This document shows positions 1 through 6,047 of a DNA stretch of 6,468 nt, one piece after another. The position numbers and the translations under genes are program-made. The notes beneath the pieces were generated by a model that did not search any database, was not told the DNA's origin, and saw only the letters and a program-made list of their open reading frames with translations. The stretch is from Candidatus Omnitrophota bacterium. Its GTDB lineage: Bacteria; Omnitrophota; Gorgyraeia; Duberdicusellales; 4484-171. Numbering within the stretch: the stretch's first letter is position 1; each line of letters starts with the position of its first letter. The DNA lies in assembly GCA_014728785.1 (NCBI GenBank), contig WJKZ01000057.1, forward strand, positions 1 to 6,468, given 5' to 3'.

Positions 1-750
1 CAATATGATAGCCGGGCCGGAGGCAATATCAAGTAAATAAGAAAATATAAGCCCGCAAACCGTAAGAAATATACCGATTATAATAGCTAAAAACATCATG
101 ATTTTTAAACTATCAGTATATTGTCTTGCAATTGAAGCCGGTATAGTCAGAAGGGCAATAACCAGAATTATACCCACAACGCTTACCAGCATCACCACCG
201 TCAGGGCTATAAGTGACAAAAGAAGGAAGTAAAAAGCCTCTACTTTTAGCCCGCAGATGCGCGAAAATTCTTCATCGAAAGATATAGCCAGAAACTCTTT
301 AAAAAACAGCAGAACTGTTAAAATTATAATCAGGTCTAATATGCCCATCAGTATTATATCCGAAGAAGGTACGGTTAAGATATTTCCAAAAAGATAGCTG
401 AACAAATCAGGAGCATAACCCGGCGATAACCCTATTAAAATCACCCCTACGGACATCCCCATAGCCCAGAAAATTCCTATAGCAGTATCCTCGGAAAGCT
501 TGCTTTTTCTGCTTAAAATCCCTATCCCCAGGGCAGAAAAAAGGCTAAAAGGTATAACACCCAACACAGGGTTTATGCCCAGATAATAACCCAATCCTAT
601 ACCCCCGAAAGCTGCATGGGCAATGCCTCCGCTGATGAAAACTATTCTTTTCACTATTACGTAAGAACCTATAACGCCGCAGGCGATACTGACAAGAATT
701 GCAGCGATTAAAGCGTTTTGTACAAATTCAAACTGCAGAGCTTCAATCAT
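1..750 (-). CDS. znuB: Metal ABC transporter permease, ZnuB/TroC/MntB family (partial, C-terminus off the left edge)
   Basis: This is the inner-membrane channel subunit of a zinc- or manganese-type ABC importer (family-3 ABC permeases). I translated it by hand: 250 codons stay open from an ATG at 750-748 to base 1, with no stop, so the C-terminus lies outside the window. Relatives have roughly 260-290 residues, so only a short tail is missing. The chain is almost entirely hydrophobic helices. Family landmarks are [10 protein letters not shown] (about 45-54), [14 protein letters not shown] (87-100), the cytoplasmic loop [13 protein letters not shown] (159-171) that should contact the ATPase, [11 protein letters not shown] (200-210), and [11 protein letters not shown] (237-247). 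Its start overlaps the end of the ATPase gene by 8 bases (743-750), and a GGAGG lies about 12 bases upstream inside that gene, so translation is probably coupled. It is the last visible gene of the operon. Zinc is preferred over manganese only from context. Confidence 0.93.
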   Translation of the reverse strand, partial: MIEALQFEFVQNALIAAILVSIACGVIGSYVIVKRIVFISGGIAHAAFGGIGLGYYLGINPVLGVIPFSLFSALGIGILSRKSKLSEDTAIGIFWAMGMSVGVILIGLSPGYAPDLFSYLFGNILTVPSSDIILMGILDLIIILTVLLFFKEFLAISFDEEFSRICGLKVEAFYFLLLSLIALTVVMLVSVVGIILVIALLTIPASIARQYTDSLKIMMFLAIIIGIFLTVCGLIFSYLLDIASGPAIIL

Positions 751-1504
751 CTCGTTTGTGTTCCTCCATTACCCGGTGGGGAAAACCATGGGCTATCATA
801 TCTACAGGACACTGGTAAACCGCCTGTAAATCACCCACCTCAATCTGTTTGGAATCATGATAATAAAGGCGTCTGTTCAGACAGGCTATTTTATCTACGT
901 ATTTAGAAATTACCCCTATATCATGGGAAACCAGAACTACCGCCAGAGTTTTTTTTAATTCCGACAAAAGTTCATAAATACTCTGCTCCACGCAAAGGTC
1001 GATACTGGAAGTAGGCTCATCCAAAAGCAGAATCTCAGGCTTTACCGTGAGGGCTCTTGCGATAAAAACTCGTTGGCGTTGCCCCTCCGAAAGCCTGCCT
1101 ATTTGTTTGGCGGCCGAATCCAGCATTCCCACCCGCTTTAAAGCTTCCTCGGCTGATTTCTTATCTTCTTTGTCATAATAAGAAAATATCTTTTTCGTTG
1201 AAAGACATCCCATAAGTACTACATCCCATACACTAATAGGAAAATATCTTTCAAAAGGCATCTTCTGAGCCACATAACCGATTTTACTTCTTGTTTCCCG
1301 GGGCGGCATCCCCAGAACCTTAACTTCTCCCCGGCAGGGCTTAAGAAACCCCAGGATTACATTAAGAAGAGTGGTTTTACCTCCTCCGTTGGGTCCGATC
1401 AAACCGATGAAATCTTTATCTTTAATAGATAAATTAACATTTTCAAGAACCAAAACATCATCGTACCTAAAAGATACGTTTTTTAAGCTGACTACTTCTT
1501 TCAT
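743..1504 (-). CDS. znuC: Metal ABC transporter ATP-binding protein, ZnuC-like
   Basis: This cytoplasmic ATPase of 253 residues powers metal import through the adjacent permease, and its length is normal for the family. All nucleotide-binding motifs are visible: Walker [10 protein letters not shown] (37-45), Q-loop VAQ (78-80), signature LSEGQ (138-142, Glu replacing the usual Gly), Walker B ILLLDE (158-163), D-loop SSID (166-169) and the switch His194 in VSHD. The C-terminal [14 protein letters not shown] (232-245) is typical of ZnuC/MntB-type ATPases. The ATG overlaps the stop of the binding-protein gene as ATGA (1501-1504), with GGAG about 7 bases upstream. The stop overlaps the permease start. 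Motifs and neighbours make the metal-importer role secure. Zinc over manganese is inferred. Confidence 0.95.
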   Translation of the reverse strand: MKEVVSLKNVSFRYDDVLVLENVNLSIKDKDFIGLIGPNGGGKTTLLNVILGFLKPCRGEVKVLGMPPRETRSKIGYVAQKMPFERYFPISVWDVVLMGCLSTKKIFSYYDKEDKKSAEEALKRVGMLDSAAKQIGRLSEGQRQRVFIARALTVKPEILLLDEPTSSIDLCVEQSIYELLSELKKTLAVVLVSHDIGVISKYVDKIACLNRRLYYHDSKQIEVGDLQAVYQCPVDMIAHGFPHRVMEEHKRDD

Positions 1505-2373
1505 TTCCTGTCTCCGGCCAGTATATCTGCCATTTCAGCTAAATTTTCTATATAGTCTTTAGCCAGAGGGTCAATCGAGACCACCCTGGCGTTAACTTCT
1601 CCGGCTATAACTTCTGCGCTCTTGCGGTTAAACTGAGGGGATACGAATATTTTATCGATGCCGTTTTTTTTGGCATAAGTTATGAGAGAAATTAATTCTG
1701 CCGGTGTAAGAGATTTGCCTTCGCTTTCGGCTGCTTTTTCTTTAAGCCCGTATTCACGGGCAAAATATTTCCAGGCCGGATGAAAAACCATAAAAGTTTC
1801 TCCCTTAAGGTCTTTCAGCCTCTTTTTTATATATTTATGGAGTTTCCTCAATCTCTCTATATAATCTTCTGAATTCCGCGAATAATATTCTCTGCCGCCC
1901 CCATCAACCTCTATCAGGGCATCGCGGATATTTTCTACCATCTTCATAGCCTTAAGGGGAGAAAGCCATATGTGTGGGTCTGCTCTCCGGCCGCACCTCT
2001 CACACTTTGAGCCGGCAGAGTCAGGATAAATAAGTTCTATACCTCTTGAAGCATCACATATATACATTTGAGGGTTAAGAGAAATAAGTTTATCCAGCCA
2101 GCTCAGTTCAAATTCTATTCCCGAACCAACCTTTACATAAAGACGGCTCTCACTCAACCTCTTTAATTGCTCCGGCGCTGGCTCGTAAGTATGGGGGTTT
2201 GCTCCGGGAGGAATCATTACCATAACCTCAACCCTTTCTCCTCCGACATTTTCAACAAAACCGGCCACGGGTAAAATCGTGACCGAAACTTTTACTTTTT
2301 CTTCCCCTTTCTGAGGATAAACGGTTAAGGGGAAGAAACAAACCAGCAAAATGGCGAATATGTTACTTCTCAT
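1501..2373 (-). CDS. znuA: Metal ABC transporter substrate-binding protein, ZnuA/TroA-like
   Basis: This 290-residue extracytoplasmic protein (cluster A-I, SBP_bac_9 type) captures Zn2+ or Mn2+ and delivers it to the permease. A hydrophobic N-terminus (about 4-19) acts as signal peptide or anchor. Cys12 follows LLV, which is a poor lipobox, so lipidation is doubtful. The four expected metal-site positions are present: His61 in NPHTYEP, His134 in DPHIWLSP, His198 in FHPAWKYFAREYGL and Asp268 in SIDPLAKDY. Zinc-specific ZnuAs often carry a His-rich loop just before the second ligand. Here that stretch is short and holds a Cys pair, CERC (124-127), instead. The start has AAGGAAG seven bases upstream and overlaps the regulator stop as ATGA (2370-2373). 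The end overlaps the ATPase start in the same way. Which metal is carried cannot be settled from sequence. Confidence 0.94.
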   Translation of the reverse strand: MRSNIFAILLVCFFPLTVYPQKGEEKVKVSVTILPVAGFVENVGGERVEVMVMIPPGANPHTYEPAPEQLKRLSESRLYVKVGSGIEFELSWLDKLISLNPQMYICDASRGIELIYPDSAGSKCERCGRRADPHIWLSPLKAMKMVENIRDALIEVDGGGREYYSRNSEDYIERLRKLHKYIKKRLKDLKGETFMVFHPAWKYFAREYGLKEKAAESEGKSLTPAELISLITYAKKNGIDKIFVSPQFNRKSAEVIAGEVNARVVSIDPLAKDYIENLAEMADILAGDRK

Positions 2374-2792
2374 GATTTATCTTCCTTACAAGACGGACAA
2401 AGGCCGTTTAGCTGCAAAAAATGCCCTGTTACTTTAAATCCGTTTATTTGCTTTTTTTTAAAAAAATCAGAACAAGAATACTCCCCTACTTTACCGCACT
2501 TTACGCATATAATATGGTGATGATGTTCTCCTTTGTGGTTAGAGCACAAACCGTAATAACGCCTGCGCCCGGCAACCTGTATACGGGTAAGCAAACCTGC
2601 TTTTCTCATTTGCTCGAGGTTGCGGTAAACTCCCGGAAGGCCGAAACGGCTGAATACCGGTTTCAAAGACTTCCAAACTGTCTCTGTATCAAGATAGCTG
2701 TCTTTTTTGAGGAAAAACTCAATTATTGCCCGGCGGCGGGGAGTAACCTTTAACCCTTCTTTCTTCATTTTATTAATATAAAAGCTATACAT
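2370..2792 (-). CDS. Fur-family metal-responsive repressor, probably Zur-like
   Basis: This is a 140-residue cytoplasmic DNA-binding regulator, normal length for Fur/Zur/PerR. The N-terminal winged helix covers about 10-80 (KVTPRRRAIIEFF at 16-28, recognition region GLPGVYRNLEQMRKAGLL at 51-68). The C-terminal dimerisation and metal domain has HHHHIIC (90-96) and two CxxC pairs, CVKC (96-99) and CPSC (132-135), which form the structural zinc site seen in many family members. His124 fits a sensory-site ligand. It is the first gene of an operon with ZnuABC-type genes, to which it is coupled by an ATGA overlap, so zinc-dependent autorepression is the likeliest role. Mn or Fe sensing is not excluded. 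The ATG at 2792 has AGGA only 3 bases upstream. Met9 at 2768 is the alternative start but has no ribosome-binding site. The gene symbol is withheld because subfamily and metal cannot be read directly. Confidence 0.93.
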   Translation of the reverse strand: MYSFYINKMKKEGLKVTPRRRAIIEFFLKKDSYLDTETVWKSLKPVFSRFGLPGVYRNLEQMRKAGLLTRIQVAGRRRYYGLCSNHKGEHHHHIICVKCGKVGEYSCSDFFKKKQINGFKVTGHFLQLNGLCPSCKEDKS

Positions 2793-2802
2793 ACTTCCTG
2801 AG

Positions 2803-2825
2803 TAAATGAAAAAAATTTCTATTTA
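2803..2825. promoter_or_regulatory. Candidate Fur/Zur-type operator (23-bp interrupted dyad)
   Basis: A 23-base near-palindrome has outer arms TAAAT and ATTTA and inner AAA/TTT. Eight of eleven base pairs are symmetric around position 2814. It spans the predicted transcription start just downstream of the -10 and lies upstream of the regulator's own ribosome-binding site. Known Zur boxes are also AT-rich dyads of about 19-23 bp, but this does not match a named consensus exactly. Base composition alone could give part of the symmetry. Confidence 0.35.
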
Positions 2826-2854
2826 GTTTATCAAAAAAAGGCCCTTTTAGTCAA
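2825..2854 (-). promoter_or_regulatory. Candidate sigma70-type promoter of the metal-uptake operon
   Basis: Reading the minus strand, TTGACT (2854-2849) matches five of six bases of the -35 consensus. It is followed after 16 bases by GATAAA (2832-2827), or after 18 bases by TAAACT (2830-2825), each four of six for -10. The predicted start near 2820 gives a leader of about 28 bases before the regulator ATG at 2792. It lies in the only gap between the M20 gene and the operon. The call is by eye only. Confidence 0.55.
2836..2848. promoter_or_regulatory. Candidate operator palindrome in the promoter spacer
   Basis: AAAAGG-C-CCTTTT is a perfect 6-1-6 inverted repeat lying wholly between the predicted -35 and -10 elements, a classic place for a repressor to block polymerase. 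Its G/C core is unlike usual Fur boxes. With a 3-base loop it could only form a weak 5-bp hairpin, so it is an unlikely terminator. Confidence 0.3.
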
Positions 2855-2945
2855 TACAAATATCTGACAATGCTGCTTTATTCTTTCCCTCAAGAAGCTG
2901 AAGGCTGGATTAAAAATAAAACCTTACGTCCCCGTCGCTCTGGCT

Positions 2946-4046
2946 TCAGGAAAGAGAAATACTTTGCAGAAGTTCAAAGTAAAGCTGAGAAGCTGTTTTC
3001 AGCTGAGAAATAGAAATAGACTCATTCTCCGAATGCGCTTTAGCGAGCTGCCCCGGCCCCAGAATCAAAGGCTTAACCCCGCTTACTTTCATTATATTAG
3101 CATCCGAGTGGCTTCTGAAATCCTCAACTGACCACTTTAAACCTTTCTGTATATAGATATTCTTTAAGCTACCCAGTATAGAAAACCCGGCACTTATTTG
3201 ATAACCGGGATAAAAAGAAGGGAACTTCACAGAATCCCTGGGATTGGTAAAAACCTTCTCTAAAATATTCCTTAAATTGGCGGCAACTTCCTCCAGCGGC
3301 TCAAAAGGAGGGACATGTACATCTATCCAGGCCGAACAACGGTCGGGAACGGCAAAACCGGCGTCTGAGCTGTGGACATCTCTTATATTGTAACTTATAC
3401 TTTTTTTATCTTTATCCAGAAAGTCAGTTATCTTCTTTATTGCTCTGAACATGGTATAAATTGCATTATGCTCGGTATTGGCCAAAGAGGCATGTCTGCG
3501 GTAACCAAAAGTCGCTATTTCTACTTCCAGGTAACCGTAATGCCCCGCGCAAACTGCCAAATTAGTAGGCTCGGCTACTATCGCCCAGGTTGGTCTGTAT
3601 TCCTTAAGAAATTCTTCTATGCCATCCTCAGTATCCTCTTCTCCTACTACAAAGATTAAGTTAAGAGGAGGGTTTTTACGGTAATTTTCATACCAGCAAA
3701 CAAAAGCCTCAGCTATTGCGGCGCAGCCGCCTTTCATATCGGCCGCCCCCAACCCTTCTATTACATAACGCTTTTTGACCGATTCGTACCTGTCCAGGTT
3801 AAAGGCGGGAGCGGTATCCAAGTGTCCGCACAACACAGGAATCGTCCTGTTGTTTTCATCTCCTATTACCAGATTATACCGGCTTTCATCTACCTTTTGT
3901 TTTTTCACCGGTATCTTTAAGCTGCAGAAATAGCGGTATAAAAAAGAGAGAACCTCTTCTTCTTTTCCGGAAGGGCTATAGATATCAATAAGGCTACAAG
4001 CCAATTTCTCCAGCCGTCTCTTTTTGATTTTATTGGTTTTACCCAT
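2946..4046 (-). CDS. M20-family zinc metallohydrolase (ArgE/DapE/carboxypeptidase-like)
   Basis: This 366-residue cytoplasmic di-metal amidohydrolase would cleave an N-acyl amino acid or small peptide. Family members include acetylornithine deacetylase, succinyl-diaminopimelate desuccinylase, LysK and carboxypeptidase G2. The catalytic set is complete: His75 and Asp77 in GHLDTAP, bridging Asp103 in GAADMKGG, general base Glu136 and ligand Glu137 in GEED, Glu159 in AEPT, and His338 in KAHSENE. The middle part (about 166-275, with RRHASLANTEHNAI at 183-196) is the dimerisation lid. The gene starts 10 bases after the acetyltransferase stop and has no evident Shine-Dalgarno, so it probably depends on reinitiation from that gene. 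The first Met places the SPSG motif at 24-27, as expected for the family. The substrate cannot be chosen from sequence, and no arginine or lysine biosynthesis genes are visible beside it. Confidence 0.92.
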   Translation of the reverse strand: MGKTNKIKKRRLEKLACSLIDIYSPSGKEEEVLSFLYRYFCSLKIPVKKQKVDESRYNLVIGDENNRTIPVLCGHLDTAPAFNLDRYESVKKRYVIEGLGAADMKGGCAAIAEAFVCWYENYRKNPPLNLIFVVGEEDTEDGIEEFLKEYRPTWAIVAEPTNLAVCAGHYGYLEVEIATFGYRRHASLANTEHNAIYTMFRAIKKITDFLDKDKKSISYNIRDVHSSDAGFAVPDRCSAWIDVHVPPFEPLEEVAANLRNILEKVFTNPRDSVKFPSFYPGYQISAGFSILGSLKNIYIQKGLKWSVEDFRSHSDANIMKVSGVKPLILGPGQLAKAHSENESISISQLKTASQLYFELLQSISLS

Positions 4047-4056
4047 CTAAATACTT

Positions 4057-4536
4057 TTATCTGCGTGATTCATCCAGATTGAGGGCAAGGTAAACATGCT
4101 CGGTCGGGTCGGAAAACCCCTGTTTTTTAAAGAATTTTATTGCGGCTAAGTTATCCGCCTGGGTATCTATAAGCAGTATACGAATTCTATCTTCCTCCAT
4201 CTTGTCCCTGAACCGGTTGAATAATTTCTGAGCCACTCCCATGCGCTGGTAATCCTCGGCTACCCCCAGCCAGACCAGGTGACCATAACTCCAGGCAGAA
4301 CGGGCCTTCTCCACCGAATAGCCCATTACAAAGCCTACGACTCTCTCCTTTATGCAGGCCACCATGCACAATTCCGGCTCGTTGGTAAAATAGCTTACCA
4401 CCTCATACTCATCCCAGGTCCTGTAAAGGTTAGGGAAATCCTGAGGAGTGAATAGTTTTTCGCCCAGATGAAAAACAGAAGGTATATCATCGATTATCAT
4501 TTCTCTTATCTCAACTTCAAAATTATTTTTAGACAT
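4057..4536 (-). CDS. GNAT-family N-acetyltransferase (RimI-like)
   Basis: This single-domain acetyl-CoA-dependent acyltransferase has 159 residues, normal for the family. The acetyl-CoA pyrophosphate-binding motif is VAEDYQRMGVAQKLF (92-106, with the Q/RxxGxA core at 97-102). It is followed by the β-strand and helix IDTQADNLAAIKFFKKQGF (123-141), whose N-AA--F--K-GF pattern is typical of RimI-like GNATs. The acceptor could be a protein N-terminus, an amino acid or another amine. The start has AGAGG about 8 bases upstream, and a candidate promoter lies about 100 bases upstream. The downstream M20 deacylase is 10 bases away, so the two are probably cotranscribed, but a shared substrate is only an inference. 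Confidence 0.9.
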   Translation of the reverse strand: MSKNNFEVEIREMIIDDIPSVFHLGEKLFTPQDFPNLYRTWDEYEVVSYFTNEPELCMVACIKERVVGFVMGYSVEKARSAWSYGHLVWLGVAEDYQRMGVAQKLFNRFRDKMEEDRIRILLIDTQADNLAAIKFFKKQGFSDPTEHVYLALNLDESRR

Positions 4537-4560
4537 ACCCTGAACCTCTTTTTCCGTTTC

Positions 4561-4728
4561 AATTCTGAATATTTCAATAAATCTTATTTTGATTCCTGCT
4601 GCCTTGAATTATTTCAAAATTCTGCGACAAATTTATTATATCAGAATAATCCCCGAAGGTAAGATGAAAATCCTTAAAAACTGCTACAGGCATGCTATAA
4701 ATCTATTCAGAATTCAGCAGGTAAGATG
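4561..4728. repeat. AT-rich intergenic segment with short inverted and direct repeats
   Basis: Two kinds of repeat lie in this gap. AATTCTGAATA at 4561-4571 is the exact reverse complement of TATTCAGAATT at 4704-4714, so an 11-bp inverted repeat encloses about 154 bases. AGGTAAGATG occurs at 4657-4666 and again at 4719-4728, 62 bases apart, with partly similar flanks. The second copy lies within the last codons of the Mth938-type gene. No target-site duplication, ORF or RNA fold is evident. It may be a tiny degraded element or a local duplication, or simple AT-rich coincidence. Confidence 0.3.
4635..4643 (-). promoter_or_regulatory. Extended -10 promoter for the GNAT/M20 unit
   Basis: On the minus strand TGA-TATAAT (4643-4635) is a perfect extended -10 (TGnTATAAT). 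The -35 at the expected distance is poor (CTTACC, 3 of 6 bases, 17-base spacer), which extended -10 promoters tolerate. The predicted start near 4628 gives a leader of about 90 bases before the GNAT start at 4536. The position between two same-strand genes fits an operon promoter. Confidence 0.5.
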
Positions 4729-5058
4729 GAATGCGCCGGCTGCCCTTTTCTTTTTTTTGATTTCTTTATTGAATATCTCCACTGCTTCACGAGTATCCCG
4801 GGAAATCACCTCTATTCCCTCTTCTCTCAGGAATTTCTTAGTCTCCTGAGGCACTTTCATAGCACCTGATGCGCCGGTGCCGACAATAAGTACCTGCGGA
4901 TGGTAGCTTAAGACCTCTTTTAAATCTTCCAGGAAGAGAGAATGGCCTTCTTTGCGCCACCAACCGGGGAGAATTTTATCGGGAAAAATAATCAAGTCGT
5001 TTTTGTATGTTTTGCCGTCTACTTTAATCTTTCCAAAAGAATATTCCTGGATTTCCAT
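4714..5058 (-). CDS. Mth938/DUF498-domain protein (AAMDC/NDUFAF3-like)
   Basis: This small cytoplasmic protein of 114 residues has the full Mth938-type domain and nothing else. Landmarks are YSFGKIKVDGKTYKNDLIIF (about 6-25), WWRKEGH (33-39) and the glycine-rich stretch VLIVGTGASGAMKVP (56-70) before EEGIEVISRDTREAVEIFN. Family members form a Rossmann-like α/β fold. The human relatives are AAMDC and the complex I assembly factor NDUFAF3, and the bacterial role is not established. The ATG at 5058 has AAAGGGG about 5 bases upstream. The gene stands apart from both neighbours (85 and 177 bases), so it may be monocistronic. No clear promoter or terminator was found for it, and its last codons overlap one copy of a short direct repeat. 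Confidence 0.85.
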   Translation of the reverse strand: MEIQEYSFGKIKVDGKTYKNDLIIFPDKILPGWWRKEGHSLFLEDLKEVLSYHPQVLIVGTGASGAMKVPQETKKFLREEGIEVISRDTREAVEIFNKEIKKKKRAAGAFHLTC

Positions 5059-5143
5059 TACGGCCCCTTTATAAAAAGATAAAATTTTAATAATTTATTC
5101 TTCTCTAAGCCCCGGTCTTGTAAATAATAACTTCTGCTTCCGG

Positions 5144-5539
5144 TCATAATTTTTTCTTAAAGGCCTGAGCGACTGTTACCTTAATATCTACAGGTCTTAT
5201 CGGGGACTCATACCCTTTTCCAGAACTCACAGCCTCCTCAGAGAACAATTCCGGCTCATCTACTATATAAAGCAAATCCGCTCCCCACTGAGAGGCTTTC
5301 CTCCTCATAGCATCCTCAATGGTAGTCTTGCTTGCTCCCTTTGCGCTTATCTCCCCTAATTTTACATAAATATTCGGGTCAGGCTCTTCTCTTACAATTT
5401 TAATATCGTAGGGATCAGTAGCTGCGCTTAAAAGTGAGTCGTCAATCACATCGGCGGATATAATATTTGTACTGGCACACCCGCTTAAAACGAAAACAAA
5501 CAAACCCAATAATAAAATTTTAAAACAATAATCTTTCAT
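5144..5539 (-). CDS. Small lipoprotein of unknown function
   Basis: From the chosen start this is a 131-residue protein with a clear type II signal peptide: Lys at 2 and 7, a hydrophobic core at 8-18 and the lipobox LSGC (18-21), giving lipidation at Cys21. Alanine at +2 suggests outer-membrane sorting if Lol rules apply. The mature part is short and soluble. The stretch around YVKLGEISAKGASKTTIEDAMRRKASQWGADLLYIVDE resembles small envelope lipoproteins that end a compact α/β domain with a helix ending in a WGAD-like turn, but I cannot name a family. I chose the ATG at 5539 because AAAGGA lies about 8 bases upstream. A GTG at 5566 and an ATG at 5548 are in-frame alternatives with worse spacing. 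It follows the membrane-protein gene by about 32 bases and is probably its operon partner. Confidence 0.8.
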   Translation of the reverse strand: MKDYCFKILLLGLFVFVLSGCASTNIISADVIDDSLLSAATDPYDIKIVREEPDPNIYVKLGEISAKGASKTTIEDAMRRKASQWGADLLYIVDEPELFSEEAVSSGKGYESPIRPVDIKVTVAQAFKKKL

Positions 5540-5571
5540 TTCCAACATCCTTTTTTTACTTAACACTACCT

Positions 5572-6039
5572 TTATCTACTGAACAGACTTCCAAAGAACG
5601 TTTCAATCACACTCCAGTACCTTATGAGAAATGTAAAAAAAATTACCGCCAGTACCGGAACAGCAACTGTCCAGCCTATCTTTGCCTTACGGGAGAAAAG
5701 GCTGCTTTGCCATAAGAGAGGCAGGGCGCTGAAACCCGTAGAAAGAAGCAATACAACCACATACCATCTCGACTCGGTGACTGTCCGGCCCTTCCCGTAT
5801 TTAGAAATTTGATAAGTCTCAATGCAAGCCGGCAAAAAAGTAAAAAAATAGATATTCACCATAATTACCGTCATAATATAAGAATCGGCAAATATCAAAG
5901 TCAAAACCATCCCGGTATCTATTACCAAAAGGCTTAAACCCTTTTTTATTCTGCCCAGATAAATGTGAGAAAAACCGGGCAATGCCGATAACAATATAGT
6001 CAATAGAGGTGCCTTTTTTCGCAAAGCCGATTCCTGCAT
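5572..6039 (-). CDS. Small polytopic membrane protein with TM2-like N-terminus
   Basis: This is a 155-residue protein of unknown function, dominated by hydrophobic segments at about 11-26, 34-50, 54-75, 91-113 and 121-140. The N-terminal LLSALPGFSHIYLGRIKKGLSLL (16-38) follows the TM2-domain pattern: Pro-Gly turn, aromatic-Leu-Gly, then a charged loop and a second helix. A cytoplasmic loop rich in basic residues lies at 76-91. The start codon is 8 bases after the stop of the upstream gene and has only distant G-rich sequence, so coupling to that gene is likely. The lipoprotein gene follows, which suggests an envelope-associated operon. No catalytic motif is visible. Confidence 0.75.
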   Translation of the reverse strand: MQESALRKKAPLLTILLSALPGFSHIYLGRIKKGLSLLVIDTGMVLTLIFADSYIMTVIMVNIYFFTFLPACIETYQISKYGKGRTVTESRWYVVVLLLSTGFSALPLLWQSSLFSRKAKIGWTVAVPVLAVIFFTFLIRYWSVIETFFGSLFSR

Positions 6040-6047
6040 ATTTAAAC

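Noticed and set aside
718..906. Plus-strand ORF of 62 codons
   Set aside because: It lies antisense to the permease and ATPase genes, has no recognisable protein features, and is a shadow of their coding sequence.
1990..2000. Frameshift or zinc-ribbon insertion at the CERC segment of the ZnuA-like gene
   Set aside because: The frame stays open through all four ligand motifs, and a lone CxxC without a second pair is not a zinc ribbon.
2421..2753. Plus-strand ORF of 110 codons
   Set aside because: It is antisense to the Fur-family gene, which has both CxxC pairs and the HHHH motif. No protein-like pattern appears on the plus strand.
2887..2904. Hairpin-like CCCTCA/TGAAGG downstream of the M20 gene
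   Set aside because: The stem is only 6 bp with a wobble pair and no T-run follows on the minus strand, so it does not support a terminator.
3372..3659. Plus-strand ORF of 95 codons
   Set aside because: It is entirely antisense inside the M20 gene, whose catalytic motifs prove the minus-strand frame.
4187..4369. Minus-strand ORF of 60 codons in another frame of the GNAT gene
   Set aside because: It is Gly/Arg-rich frame-shift shadow text within a convincing GNAT reading frame.
4676..4720. Possible terminator after the Mth938-type gene (CTGCT/AGCAG stem then five Ts on the minus strand)
   Set aside because: The stem is 5 bp with a loop of about 30 bases, too weak for an intrinsic terminator.
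4468..4849. Two overlapping plus-strand ORFs of 64 and 86 codons across the 177-base gap
   Set aside because: They are mostly antisense to the GNAT and Mth938-type genes, lack ribosome-binding sites and look like translated AT-rich DNA.
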